Source: an uncultured Eubacteriales bacterium (GTDB taxonomy: Bacteria > Bacillota > Clostridia > Lachnospirales > Lachnospiraceae). From it: a DNA stretch of 40,714 nucleotides. Shown here in pieces: positions 9,108-17,033 of this stretch. Both the position numbers and the translations under genes were made by a program. The notes below the pieces were generated by a model that saw nothing but the letters and a program-made list of their open reading frames with translations, was not told the DNA's origin and did not search any database. The stretch lies in assembly GCA_900548855.1 (NCBI GenBank), contig URMF01000034.1:1-40714 (forward strand), given 5' to 3'. Within the stretch, counting starts at the first letter, position 1; each line of letters opens with the position of its first letter.

Positions 9108-9168
9108 TATAGTATACCCTCACCCTTTCCCGTGTTTTTTAACTTGTAAAAATAATATCAATGTAAAC

Positions 9169-9197
9169 ATTATACAAAAAACGGGTAAAAATTGCAA
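9169..9197 (-). promoter_or_regulatory. Sigma-A promoter of the PocR-like gene
   Basis: On the minus strand: TTGCAA (9197-9192), 17 bp, TATAAT (9174-9169). The leader is about 55 nt. Confidence 0.75.
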
Positions 9198-9356
9198 TAA
9201 TATATCCTACTAAAATGCAGACGGATTATGAGTTAAAACAATGTTAAAAAATGAATATTCCTATTAAATAGAGGAAGAAATCAAAACCAAGGGGGGTATC
9301 AAACTGTAAAACAAAGGAAAAATGTAAGAAAAATAAAGAAAAATTCAATTTTATGG

Positions 9357-9385
9357 TTGACATAAGAGTAAACCTTTGTTATTAT
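9357..9385 (+). promoter_or_regulatory. Strong sigma-A promoter of the NlpC/P60 gene
   Basis: TTGACA (9357-9362), 17 bp, TATTAT (9380-9385). The expected start is near 9392, giving a leader of about 65 nt with no riboswitch fold visible. The rest of the 336-bp gap 9108-9443 is AT-rich and holds only this promoter, the divergent one and a G-run at 9293-9298. Confidence 0.8.
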
Positions 9386-9455
9386 TACCTTGATGTTAGA
9401 TTTGTAACATTTATGTAACAATTAAACTTGCATATAATTTTAAATGAGGTATATT

Positions 9456-10793
9456 ATGAAGAAGAATATTGTCAGAGGTTCTATGTTAGCAGTTGCAGCG
9501 TTGTCTCTTATGTTAGGTGGAACTTCTCACACATCAAGTGTAAAGGATCAGGTTAGTAAGACTCCTGCTATTGTAAGCAAGGCAATTCAGAATAGTGTTA
9601 CAGATGTTAAGACTATTTCAAAAGGCAGTGCTGTTCAGCAGGTAGCACAGGTGACAGAAGCACCTGCAACCGAGGAGGTAACAGAACAGCAGACAGAAGC
9701 GCAGGAGCAGGTTCAGGTAGAAGAGAAGGCAGCTAAGGTTGAAAGTAATCAGGTAGTTGCGAACATAGACAGTTATCTGAATATCCGTTCAGAAGCTTCA
9801 GAGGAGTCAGAGGTTGTAGGTAAGTTTTACAACGGTAATGTTGGTACCATTGTTGAGAAAGGTGATGAATGGTCAGTCGTTTCCTCTGGTAATGCTTATG
9901 GATATGTAAAAAATGATTATTTACTGTTTGGTGAAGATGCAGAAAGCTACATAGAGAATAACTGTGACCAGGTTGTTAAGGTTACAGCGGAGACACTGAA
10001 TGTCCGTGCGGAAGAGTCTACAGAAAGTGATGTAATTGCTCTTTCAGACGAGGGTGATTCCTTTACCATTTTGGGAAAAGAGAATGACTGGATTAAGGTT
10101 GCTGTATCAGAAGATGAAGCAGGATATGTGGCGAGTGATTATGTATATGTTGATTATATATATGACACAGCTGTTACAATTGAGGAGGAGCAGGCGGCCG
10201 CTGCGGCAGAAGCAGCAGAGCAGGCTGCATTGGAGGAACAAAATCAGCAGAGTTCTCAGGATTCAGAGGCTCCTGTAACAGAGAGTCCTTCCACAGAGGC
10301 TCCAACTACAGAAGCACCTAAGCAGGAGGCACCAAAGCAGAATAATTCAAAGAACAATGGGCAGGAAACGGTTAATTCTACTGATGTAGTAGTTTCTGAC
10401 CAGAGTGATTCTACAGAATCTGTTAAACAGGAGTCAACTAGTACAACAGGACAACAGATTGCAGATTATGCTGTTCAGTTTGTTGGAAATCCTTATGTAT
10501 ATGGTGGTACAAGCCTGACAGATGGTGCAGATTGTTCTGGATTTGTACAGTCCGTATATAAGCATTTTGGTTATTCACTGCCTCGTGTAGCAGCCGATCA
10601 GGCAAATGCGGGAACAAAGGTTAGTACAAAGAATTTGCAGCCAGGTGATTTATTGTTTTATCATGGATTTGGACATGTTGCTATCTACATTGGTGGTGGA
10701 CAGGTAGTTCATGCAAGTACACCAAAGACAGGTATTAAGGTTTCCAGCTATGACTATTCACCAATTGATAAGGCAGTTCGTATTGTAAAATAA
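9456..10793 (+). CDS. Secreted SH3b-SH3b-NlpC/P60 peptidoglycan endopeptidase
   Basis: Cell-wall hydrolase that cuts stem peptides. With the ATG at 9456 (GAGGT 5 bp upstream) the protein has 445 aa and starts with a Sec signal (MKKNIVRGSMLAVAALSLML). ATG 9444 lacks a ribosome site. Two bacterial SH3 domains follow (about residues 95-160, with LNIRSEASEESEVVG, and 165-230, with LNVRAEESTESDV). Next is a long Glu/Thr/Pro/Gln linker with TEAP repeats. The C-terminal NlpC/P60 domain has catalytic Cys360 (DCSGF), His407 (GHVAIY) and a polar third residue, His419 (VHAS). The gene is monocistronic, with its own promoter and terminator. Confidence 0.94.
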   Translation: MKKNIVRGSMLAVAALSLMLGGTSHTSSVKDQVSKTPAIVSKAIQNSVTDVKTISKGSAVQQVAQVTEAPATEEVTEQQTEAQEQVQVEEKAAKVESNQVVANIDSYLNIRSEASEESEVVGKFYNGNVGTIVEKGDEWSVVSSGNAYGYVKNDYLLFGEDAESYIENNCDQVVKVTAETLNVRAEESTESDVIALSDEGDSFTILGKENDWIKVAVSEDEAGYVASDYVYVDYIYDTAVTIEEEQAAAAAEAAEQAALEEQNQQSSQDSEAPVTESPSTEAPTTEAPKQEAPKQNNSKNNGQETVNSTDVVVSDQSDSTESVKQESTSTTGQQIADYAVQFVGNPYVYGGTSLTDGADCSGFVQSVYKHFGYSLPRVAADQANAGTKVSTKNLQPGDLLFYHGFGHVAIYIGGGQVVHASTPKTGIKVSSYDYSPIDKAVRIVK

Positions 10794-10810
10794 GATATTA
10801 TGAATTATTT

Positions 10811-10848
10811 AAAAAGCTATCGGATGTATCCGGTAGCTTTTTGATTTT
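10811..10848 (+). terminator. Terminator of the NlpC/P60 gene
   Basis: A 14-bp stem (10811-10824 with 10829-10842, one T.G pair) with loop TGTA, then T-rich sequence. Confidence 0.85.
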
Positions 10849-10931
10849 TAAGTCGCTTTTTATAGAATTAATAATTTTTTTTGCGAATTTTTATAAATTG
10901 ATAAATATTAACTAAAAAAAGAAAAAAAGAT

Positions 10932-10960
10932 TTTGTATTTTATTCATTTTATGCTATAAT
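10932..10960 (+). promoter_or_regulatory. Extended -10 promoter of ppdK
   Basis: TTTGTA (10932-10937), 17 bp, TATAAT (10955-10960), with the extended element TGC directly before the -10. The leader is about 65 nt and holds no obvious riboswitch. Confidence 0.7.
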
Positions 10961-11033
10961 AATTAACAGACTGCGGACAAGTTATTGAATTTGTCCTGGT
11001 ACAATTATCAAACACTTAGGAGGTATGAAACAA

Positions 11034-13667
11034 ATGGCAAACAAATGGGTTTATATGTTCAGCGAAGGTGACATGAGCATGCGTAATTTGCTTGGTGGTA
11101 AGGGGGCTAACCTTGCTGAAATGACCAGTATTGGTCTTCCAGTACCACAGGGTTTTACTATTACTACAGAGGCTTGTACCCAGTACTATGAGGATGGACG
11201 TAAGATTAATGATGAGATTATGGCACAGGCAATGGAAGGTGTTAAAAAGATGGAGGAGATCAACGGTAAGAAGTTTGGTGATCACCAGAATCCATTGTTA
11301 GTATCTGTTCGTTCAGGTGCCAGAGCATCTATGCCAGGTATGATGGATACAATCCTTAATCTTGGTTTGAATGATGAGGTAGTAGCAGCTATGATCGCTG
11401 GTAACCCAGATCCGGCTTTCGAGCGTTTTGTGTATGATTCATACAGACGTTTTATTCAGATGTTCTCTGATGTTGTTATGGAAGTTGGTAAGAAATATTT
11501 CGAGCAGCTTATTGACAAGATGAAAGAAGAGAAGGGCGTTAAGTTTGATGTAGAGCTTACTGCTGCAGATCTTAAGGAATTAGCAGAACAGTTCAAGGCT
11601 GAGTATAAGAATCAGTTAGGTTCAGATTTCCCTTCTGATCCGGTAGAACAGTTGAAGTTAGCAATTGAGGCTGTATTCCGTTCATGGGATAACCCACGTG
11701 CAAATGTTTACAGAAGAGATAATGATATCCCTTATTCATGGGGTACTGCAGTTAACGTAATGCCTATGGTATTTGGTAACTTGAATAATGAGTCTGGTAC
11801 AGGTGTTGCATTTACCCGTGACCCTGCTACTGGTGAGAAGAAGCTTATGGGTGAGTTCCTGATTAATGCACAGGGTGAGGATGTAGTTGCCGGTGTTCGT
11901 ACACCAATGCCAATTGCAGAGATGGAGAAAGAGTTCCCAGAAGCTTATACTGAATTTATTCAGGTATGTGAGACACTTGAGAATCACTATCATGACATGC
12001 AGGATATGGAGTTTACAGTAGAGAATAAGAAGCTTTATATGTTACAGTGCCGTAATGGTAAGAGAACTGCTCAGGCAGCTCTTAAGATTGCATGTGACCT
12101 TGTTGATGAGGGTCATAAGACAGAGGAAGAGGCAGTTGTTATGATTGATCCTCGTAACCTGGATACGCTTCTTCACCCACAGTTTGATGCAGCGGCTTTA
12201 AAGAGTGCTACACCACTTGGAAAAGGACTTGGTGCTTCTCCTGGTGCAGCTTGTGGTAAGGTTGTATTTACCGCTGATGATGCAGTTGCATGGAAGGAAA
12301 AGGGTGAGAGAGTTGTATTAGTTCGTCTTGAGACATCTCCGGAAGATATTACAGGTATGAAGGCTTCAGAGGGTATTTTGACCGTTCGTGGTGGTATGAC
12401 ATCACATGCTGCGGTAGTTGCACGTGGTATGGGTACCTGCTGTGTATCTGGTTGTGGCGACATCAATATGGATGAGGAGAACAAGCAGTTTACATTGGCT
12501 GGCAAGACCTTCAAAGAGGGAGATTATATCTCAATTGATGGTACAACAGGTAACATTTATGAGGGTGATATCAAGACAGTTGATGCTTCTATCGCTGGTG
12601 AGTTCGGTCGTGTAATGGCTTGGGCAGACAAGTATAGAAAGTTAAAGGTACGTACGAATGCAGATACACCTGCAGATACAGCTAAGGCTGTTGAGTTAGG
12701 TGCGGAAGGTATCGGACTTTGCCGTACAGAGCATATGTTCTTCGGTGAGGAGAGAATTCCTAAGTTCCGTCGTATGATTCTTTCGGATACAGTAGAGCAG
12801 AGAGAAGAAGCACTTAAGGCAATCGGTGAGTTCCAGAAGGCTGACTTCAAGGCTATGTACAAGACTCTTGATGGAATGCCAATGGTAGTTCGTTTCTTAG
12901 ACCCACCTCTTCATGAGTTTGTTCCGACTGAGGAAGAGGATATTAAGGCATTAGCTGCTGATATGGGAATTACTGTAGAGGAAGTTAAGGCAAAATGTGA
13001 TTCTCTTCACGAGTTCAACCCTATGATGGGTCATCGTGGATGCCGTCTTGCTGTGACGTATCCGGAAATTGCTAAGATGCAGACAAGAGCTGTTATGGAA
13101 GCTGCTATTGAGGTTGCAGAGGAGACTGGTAAAGCCATCGTTCCTGAAATCATGATTCCGCTTGTTGGTGAGGAGAAAGAGCTTAAGTATGTTAAGGATG
13201 TTGTTGTTGAGACAGCTGACTTAGTTAAGAAAGAAAAGAATTCTGATATCAAGTACCAGGTAGGTACGATGATTGAGATTCCAAGAGCTGCTCTTACAGC
13301 TGACCAGATTGCTAAGGATGCAGAGTTCTTCTGCTTCGGTACAAATGACCTTACACAGATGACATTTGGTTTCTCACGTGATGATGCCGGTAAGTTCTTA
13401 GATTCTTACTATGATACAAAGATTTATGAGAATGATCCATTTGCTAAATTAGACCAGACTGGTGTTGGCCAGTTAATTCAGATGGCAGTTGAGAAGGGTC
13501 GTTCTGTTCGTCCAGACCTTGAGTTAGGTATCTGTGGTGAGCACGGTGGAGACCCATCTTCAATTGAGTTCTGCCACAAGGTAGGTCTTAACTATGTATC
13601 ATGTTCTCCATTCCGTGTACCTATCGCAAGATTAGCTGCTGCACAGGCTGCAATCAATGACAAGTAA
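11034..13667 (+). CDS. ppdK: Pyruvate, phosphate dikinase
   Basis: Interconverts pyruvate + ATP + Pi and PEP + AMP + PPi, a reversible glycolytic step in many Clostridia. An N-terminal ATP-grasp half is followed by the swivelling domain GGMTSHAAVVARG, with phospho-carrier His458 and the regulatory Thr456. The C-terminal PEP-binding barrel shows FNPMMGHRGCRL, GTNDLTQMTFGFSRDD and GICGEHGGDP with catalytic Cys834. The length of 877 aa is standard. ATG 11034 is chosen because AGGAGG (11018-11023) is 10 bp away; an in-frame ATG at 11025 is only 1 bp from it. Gly GGT and Arg CGT codons dominate, unlike the neighbours, which suggests high expression. Confidence 0.97.
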   Translation: MANKWVYMFSEGDMSMRNLLGGKGANLAEMTSIGLPVPQGFTITTEACTQYYEDGRKINDEIMAQAMEGVKKMEEINGKKFGDHQNPLLVSVRSGARASMPGMMDTILNLGLNDEVVAAMIAGNPDPAFERFVYDSYRRFIQMFSDVVMEVGKKYFEQLIDKMKEEKGVKFDVELTAADLKELAEQFKAEYKNQLGSDFPSDPVEQLKLAIEAVFRSWDNPRANVYRRDNDIPYSWGTAVNVMPMVFGNLNNESGTGVAFTRDPATGEKKLMGEFLINAQGEDVVAGVRTPMPIAEMEKEFPEAYTEFIQVCETLENHYHDMQDMEFTVENKKLYMLQCRNGKRTAQAALKIACDLVDEGHKTEEEAVVMIDPRNLDTLLHPQFDAAALKSATPLGKGLGASPGAACGKVVFTADDAVAWKEKGERVVLVRLETSPEDITGMKASEGILTVRGGMTSHAAVVARGMGTCCVSGCGDINMDEENKQFTLAGKTFKEGDYISIDGTTGNIYEGDIKTVDASIAGEFGRVMAWADKYRKLKVRTNADTPADTAKAVELGAEGIGLCRTEHMFFGEERIPKFRRMILSDTVEQREEALKAIGEFQKADFKAMYKTLDGMPMVVRFLDPPLHEFVPTEEEDIKALAADMGITVEEVKAKCDSLHEFNPMMGHRGCRLAVTYPEIAKMQTRAVMEAAIEVAEETGKAIVPEIMIPLVGEEKELKYVKDVVVETADLVKKEKNSDIKYQVGTMIEIPRAALTADQIAKDAEFFCFGTNDLTQMTFGFSRDDAGKFLDSYYDTKIYENDPFAKLDQTGVGQLIQMAVEKGRSVRPDLELGICGEHGGDPSSIEFCHKVGLNYVSCSPFRVPIARLAAAQAAINDK

Positions 13668-13707
13668 GATTCGGAATTGATAAAAGGAATACTTGTAGAT
13701 GAAATGA

Positions 13708-13744
13708 ACGTCTCGTGCTTCGTGAAGGAGCGCGGGACGTTTTT
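13708..13744 (+). terminator. Terminator of ppdK
   Basis: A 14-bp stem (13708-13721 with 13727-13740, several G.T pairs) with loop GTGAA is followed by TTTT. Confidence 0.85.
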
Positions 13745-13799
13745 GCATGATTTTATACTTAAGGTGAGATAAAAGAAGTTTTGATTTATAGAACACTAA

Positions 13800-13844
13800 A
13801 AAACTGGAAAGAATCCATAGAGAAAAAAGATTCTTTCCAGTTTT
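13800..13844 (-). terminator. Terminator of the Ig-like/PPC remnant gene
   Basis: A perfect 16-bp stem (13800-13815 with 13829-13844) and 13-nt loop. On the minus strand it is followed by TTTTTTAG. It lies just behind both the premature and the apparent original stop of the minus-strand gene. Confidence 0.85.
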
Positions 13845-13853
13845 AAATAAACT

Positions 13854-15104
13854 TTATCGCCTAATCTTTACCTTTTTGACATTACTCCAGCTTCAATAAT
13901 ATACTTTACTATGGGTTTTATAATATGCCCGTATTCTGACATAATATGCTTTTTTGGAAAGCCCTGAAATTGATTTATAATAGCTGCTTCCTTTAACTTT
14001 TTTACTTTTAGCTTTTTTAAATTTCTTATTTGTGGCATATTGTATCTGATAGCCTGTAACACCATTTTGAAAATTCCATCTGACAAACATTGTTCTTCTA
14101 TAATATGTAGAGTTATATATAGAAGTAATAGTTTGTTTTTTTGGCTTTACAATTACTGTAATGGTTTTTTTTATGTTGCTTCCGTCGGTGGCAGAGGCGG
14201 TTATTTTGACCTTTCCTGTTCTGTAGGTGGTAACCATGCCTGTTTTTGAATCAACACTGGCTATTGAGGTGTTATTGGAACTCCACTGTATAGTTTTATT
14301 AGTTGCATTGTAGGGTGATACTGTGGCAGATAATTGAAAACTTTTTCCGGCAGCGACCTGTTTGTTTCCAGAAATTTTAATGCTGCTGGTCATTATCTTC
14401 TGCTCGTATTTTAAAGTGTAGAGCCCTCGTCCGCTGTAGCTGGGATATATTTTCACATAATATGTACCGGCAGCAAGCTTTTCCTCATAAATGTAGGTAA
14501 TGGGTGAACTCTCAGAAGCCCCCGATACATAGCGTTCTGAAACTTCTATATAGTTGTTGTCCCATATTTGCATATATGAACCGTCATGGACATATGATGT
14601 ATAAGTCAATCTTATAGTCGTGCCGGCAGGAACAGTAATTTTGTAAAAATCCATCTTGTCATCCTCAGAGAGAAAGCCTGTTACGGTCTGGTTAAAGCTT
14701 AAGGTTTTGGCAGTTTGAAAACTGGATGCACCTCTGACATTGCTGTTTGCAGACCGGAAAGAGGCTTTAACACGGTATCCACCAGTTTTGCCGTAACTAC
14801 CATATATTTTTATTTTATAAGTACCTGGTTCCAAAGCTATAGTTAAGGTTTCGGTAACAGGTGAAGTGTCACTTGAACCGTCTGCATAATATTCATCATA
14901 TTGTGTAGCTAAGTCATTATTCCAAACTTCACAGTAAGAAGAACATACACTCAATCCCTGATAAGTAACGGCTAGCCAGCCGGCACTTGGAATAGTCACC
15001 TGAAAATAATCCACTTCACCTTCTTTGCTGATTGTACCTGATACCCATGTATCATTGGTGCTTAAGGTTTTGTATAATACTGCATTTGAAGTGCTCCCTA
15101 ATAA
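13854..15104 (-). pseudogene. Remnant of an exported PPC / Ig-like (Big_2) / FnIII-like protein gene
   Basis: The reading frame runs from 15104 with no start codon or signal peptide at its head; an in-frame TAG is at 15107-15105. It encodes two PPC-like beta domains (SKEGEVDYFQVTIPSAG and SEDDKMDFYKITVPAG), a Big_2 domain (KISGNKQVAAGKSFQLSATV, then SIASVDSKTGMVT) and a FnIII-like end. An in-frame TGA at 13895-13893 interrupts it after SKVYY. The next 12 codons read SWSNVKKVKIRR and then TAA (13856-13854), the usual ending of such FnIII modules, so the TGA looks like a nonsense mutation. The longest intact piece, from GTG 15014, has 373 aa but a weak ribosome site and no export signal. The gene was probably an extracellular wall or adhesion protein. 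Confidence 0.75.
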
Positions 15105-15399
15105 CTATTTAATAAAATATTCAGGAACGAATACAAGCTATGTAGGTTCTGTAACATCAATGAGCACTTCTTCTGTCAAGACGTTATTTTCAAAGGCACG
15201 TCCGGGAGATTTTGTTCAAATGAGAAGAAAACATACTGGAAGTCATTCAGCCATTATTTATTCCGTAGCATCAACAGGTGTGACTTTCTATGAGGCAAAC
15301 ATCGATGGGAAAAATGGTATTGTGAAAAAAACATATACATGGTCTGAGCTTTGCAGGGCAAATGCTGCAATGTCTTTATACACTGCCAAGAAATACTAA
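15100..15399 (+). pseudogene. C-terminal fragment of an exported CHAP/NlpC-like cysteine hydrolase domain
   Basis: The frame opens at ATG 15025, but residues before about 15100 are the antisense of the adjacent PPC remnant and have no meaning. From 15100 the product contains KARPGDFVQMRRKHTGSHSA, then IIYSVASTGVTFYEANIDGK and TYTWSELCRANAAMSLYT. This is the second half of a small secreted cysteine-hydrolase-like fold, with the His of TGSHSAI; the catalytic Cys half is missing. The assignment to CHAP or NlpC is by eye and tentative. It ends before a good terminator. Confidence 0.6.
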
Positions 15400-15421
15400 T
15401 TATATTAATATATACAAAGAT

Positions 15422-15478
15422 ACTCTTCTGCCAGAAAATTATTTGATTTTTTGAAATTTTTGGCAGGAGAGTTTTTTT
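15422..15478 (+). terminator. Terminator behind the hydrolase fragment
   Basis: A 12-bp stem (15422-15433 with 15461-15472, one T.G pair), an A/T-rich inner part that pairs further, then seven T. Confidence 0.8.
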
Positions 15479-15609
15479 ATGAGGAGAGTAGAAAACTATA
15501 GAACAAAGAAAACACAAAAAAGATTTTAAACTCGATTAGAAGTAAGTCTCAATCCTGACCTCAAGCTCATTTTATTCTAAACCTGGCCCGAACCTAAAAT
15601 AAAATGAAG

Positions 15610-15649
15610 CTGGTTATTCATCCTAAAAACTGGTTATTCATCCCAAAAA
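15610..15649 (+). promoter_or_regulatory. Tandem 20-bp direct repeat, VirR/LytTR-like activator boxes
   Basis: CTGGTTATTCATCCTAAAAA (15610-15629) is followed at once by CTGGTTATTCATCCCAAAAA (15630-15649), with one difference. Each contains GTTATTCA, which fits the GTTNTNCA core of published VirR boxes (LytTR family, paired direct repeats about 21 bp apart). The second unit ends next to a poor -35, the usual position of an activator site. A 9-bp inverted repeat (CATTTTATT/AATAAAATG) lies just upstream at 15569-15607. Confidence 0.55.
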
Positions 15650-15650
15650 T

Positions 15651-15679
15651 GATATTTGAACAATATTTTGATATATAAT
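15651..15679 (+). promoter_or_regulatory. Weak promoter of the effector island
   Basis: A perfect -10 TATAAT (15674-15679) sits 17 bp after a non-consensus -35 GATATT (15651-15656). The leader to ATG 15801 is about 115 nt. A weak -35 with upstream tandem boxes suggests activator dependence. Confidence 0.5.
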
Positions 15680-15800
15680 GAAGATTAATTTACTTATTCG
15701 CAAAGGAAAATCTGTTAAATGCGATTATACGATTATAAACTATGCATAGGATATGATAAAGGTGATTTAGGTATCGCCAGTATGGATGGAGGGATAAAAT

Positions 15801-16715
15801 ATGGACAAAGAAGATATAAAAATGTATTGCATGATATGGGCTGTTCTTCTCGCCATGGGAGAATGTATATTATTGGCTGCTTATTACTCAGAATATGGAG
15901 TATGTTTCGGTGCAAATAAGGCACTTGATTATATGGTTATTGGAATCATAGTTGCAATCATAATATTGTTAATTATATGGTGTATTTTGCGTGCTATTTT
16001 AAGAAAAGAGCAGGGGGATTCTTATGTTGGGATATTCGATTTAATAGATACAATACGATATTTACTGTTTCCTGAAAGACCTATGAAAAAAAAGGAAATT
16101 TTAAGGACAGTAAAAGAACTTGGAGATGGAGAGGAGATTTTTTCAAGTATTTTGTGGAAGACTGCTACAAAGGGTGTTAATATATTGTATTTGTGTGCTT
16201 TTGTTTTTCTATTTGCATTTGGCAGTGGAATAGGTTATGTCGTAATTAAGGAATGGCTGGAAATGTCTGATCAGCGGGTAGTGATGACAGTTGTTGGTGT
16301 TATTTTTATTGTAATTTTATATTTTTGGGCATTGGTTGCTTTTTATGGCATAAAAAGAAGACCAGACAGTATTATAGATTATGCAGTATTACATAATGTG
16401 AAAGTTTCTGTCTTAAACAATGATTTTTTATATGCAGTAAAATGTGGAAATGGTATATTTGTGGGGAATGAATACATATTTATACAGATTGCAAAAGGAA
16501 TGCAGGTGGTAGCAAAAAAGGATATAACAGAATGCAGTGTAGTCCGGATGGCAGGATGGAATCCGGAGCGGTTGTGTTTGCCATATTATTTGCTGACTGT
16601 GGAAACAGAAGATGATTGTATTCTGAAGTATAGTATAAGTCCAATCGCATTTGATAAATTAAAAATTGGAGTGGGAGAGCAGGAATCAAATGATGCAGAG
16701 GACAATAATATATAA
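15801..16715 (+). CDS. Four-TM membrane protein of unknown function
   Basis: 304 aa. Hydrophobic helices are near residues 8-28, 42-66, 127-148 and 160-185. A basic, Pro-containing stretch lies between the pairs (LLFPERPMKKKEILRTVKEL), and a soluble C-terminal domain of about 115 aa is rich in beta strands (NGIFVGNEYIFIQIAKGMQ) with an acidic tail. GGAGGG is 7 bp before the ATG. I do not recognise a family. It is the first gene of a short run with a DUF4176 protein and a type VII-like substrate, so immunity, export assistance or signalling are all open. Confidence 0.75.
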   Translation: MDKEDIKMYCMIWAVLLAMGECILLAAYYSEYGVCFGANKALDYMVIGIIVAIIILLIIWCILRAILRKEQGDSYVGIFDLIDTIRYLLFPERPMKKKEILRTVKELGDGEEIFSSILWKTATKGVNILYLCAFVFLFAFGSGIGYVVIKEWLEMSDQRVVMTVVGVIFIVILYFWALVAFYGIKRRPDSIIDYAVLHNVKVSVLNNDFLYAVKCGNGIFVGNEYIFIQIAKGMQVVAKKDITECSVVRMAGWNPERLCLPYYLLTVETEDDCILKYSISPIAFDKLKIGVGEQESNDAEDNNI

Positions 16716-16748
16716 ACCAAATTAATTATAAATAGGAGGTTACTATTA

Positions 16749-17024
16749 ATGAAGAGGAATCAGTATTTACCGATTGGAACAATTGTGCAGCTAAATGACC
16801 AGGAAAGAAAGGTTATGATTTGCGGCAGGCAGCAAATTGATTTAGACACAGGTGAGGACTATGATTATATCGGATGTGAGTATCCATCAGGATTAGATGG
16901 AGAAAATATATTGTTATTTAACGGGGAACAGATTGGACTGGTTTATTTTTTGGGATACCAGGATTTAGATGAGCTTCACTACAGATTTCAATTAATAGGA
17001 GAAGAGGAAACCGAAGAGGAATAG
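16749..17024 (+). CDS. DUF4176 family small protein
   Basis: 91 aa, soluble and acidic at the end (EEETEEE). The sequence YLPIGTIVQLNDQERKVMIC, then EYPSGL and a GEQIGLVYFLGYQD-type stretch, is the DUF4176 pattern. Genes of this family are often found beside LXG/WXG-type substrates of the Firmicutes type VII secretion system, where a partner or targeting role is suspected. It lies 33 bp after the membrane protein with AGGAGG, and its stop overlaps the ribosome site of the next gene, so translation of the two is probably linked. The molecular function is unknown. Confidence 0.7.
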   Translation: MKRNQYLPIGTIVQLNDQERKVMICGRQQIDLDTGEDYDYIGCEYPSGLDGENILLFNGEQIGLVYFLGYQDLDELHYRFQLIGEEETEEE

Positions 17025-17033
17025 GGGGATATT

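Noticed and set aside
9392..9455. c-di-AMP (ydaO) riboswitch before the NlpC/P60 gene
   Set aside because: Such switches often control wall hydrolases, but the leader is about 65 nt and lacks the conserved blocks.
15719..15919. 66-residue plus-strand frame before the 4-TM protein
   Set aside because: It overlaps the better-supported gene in another frame and has no ribosome site.
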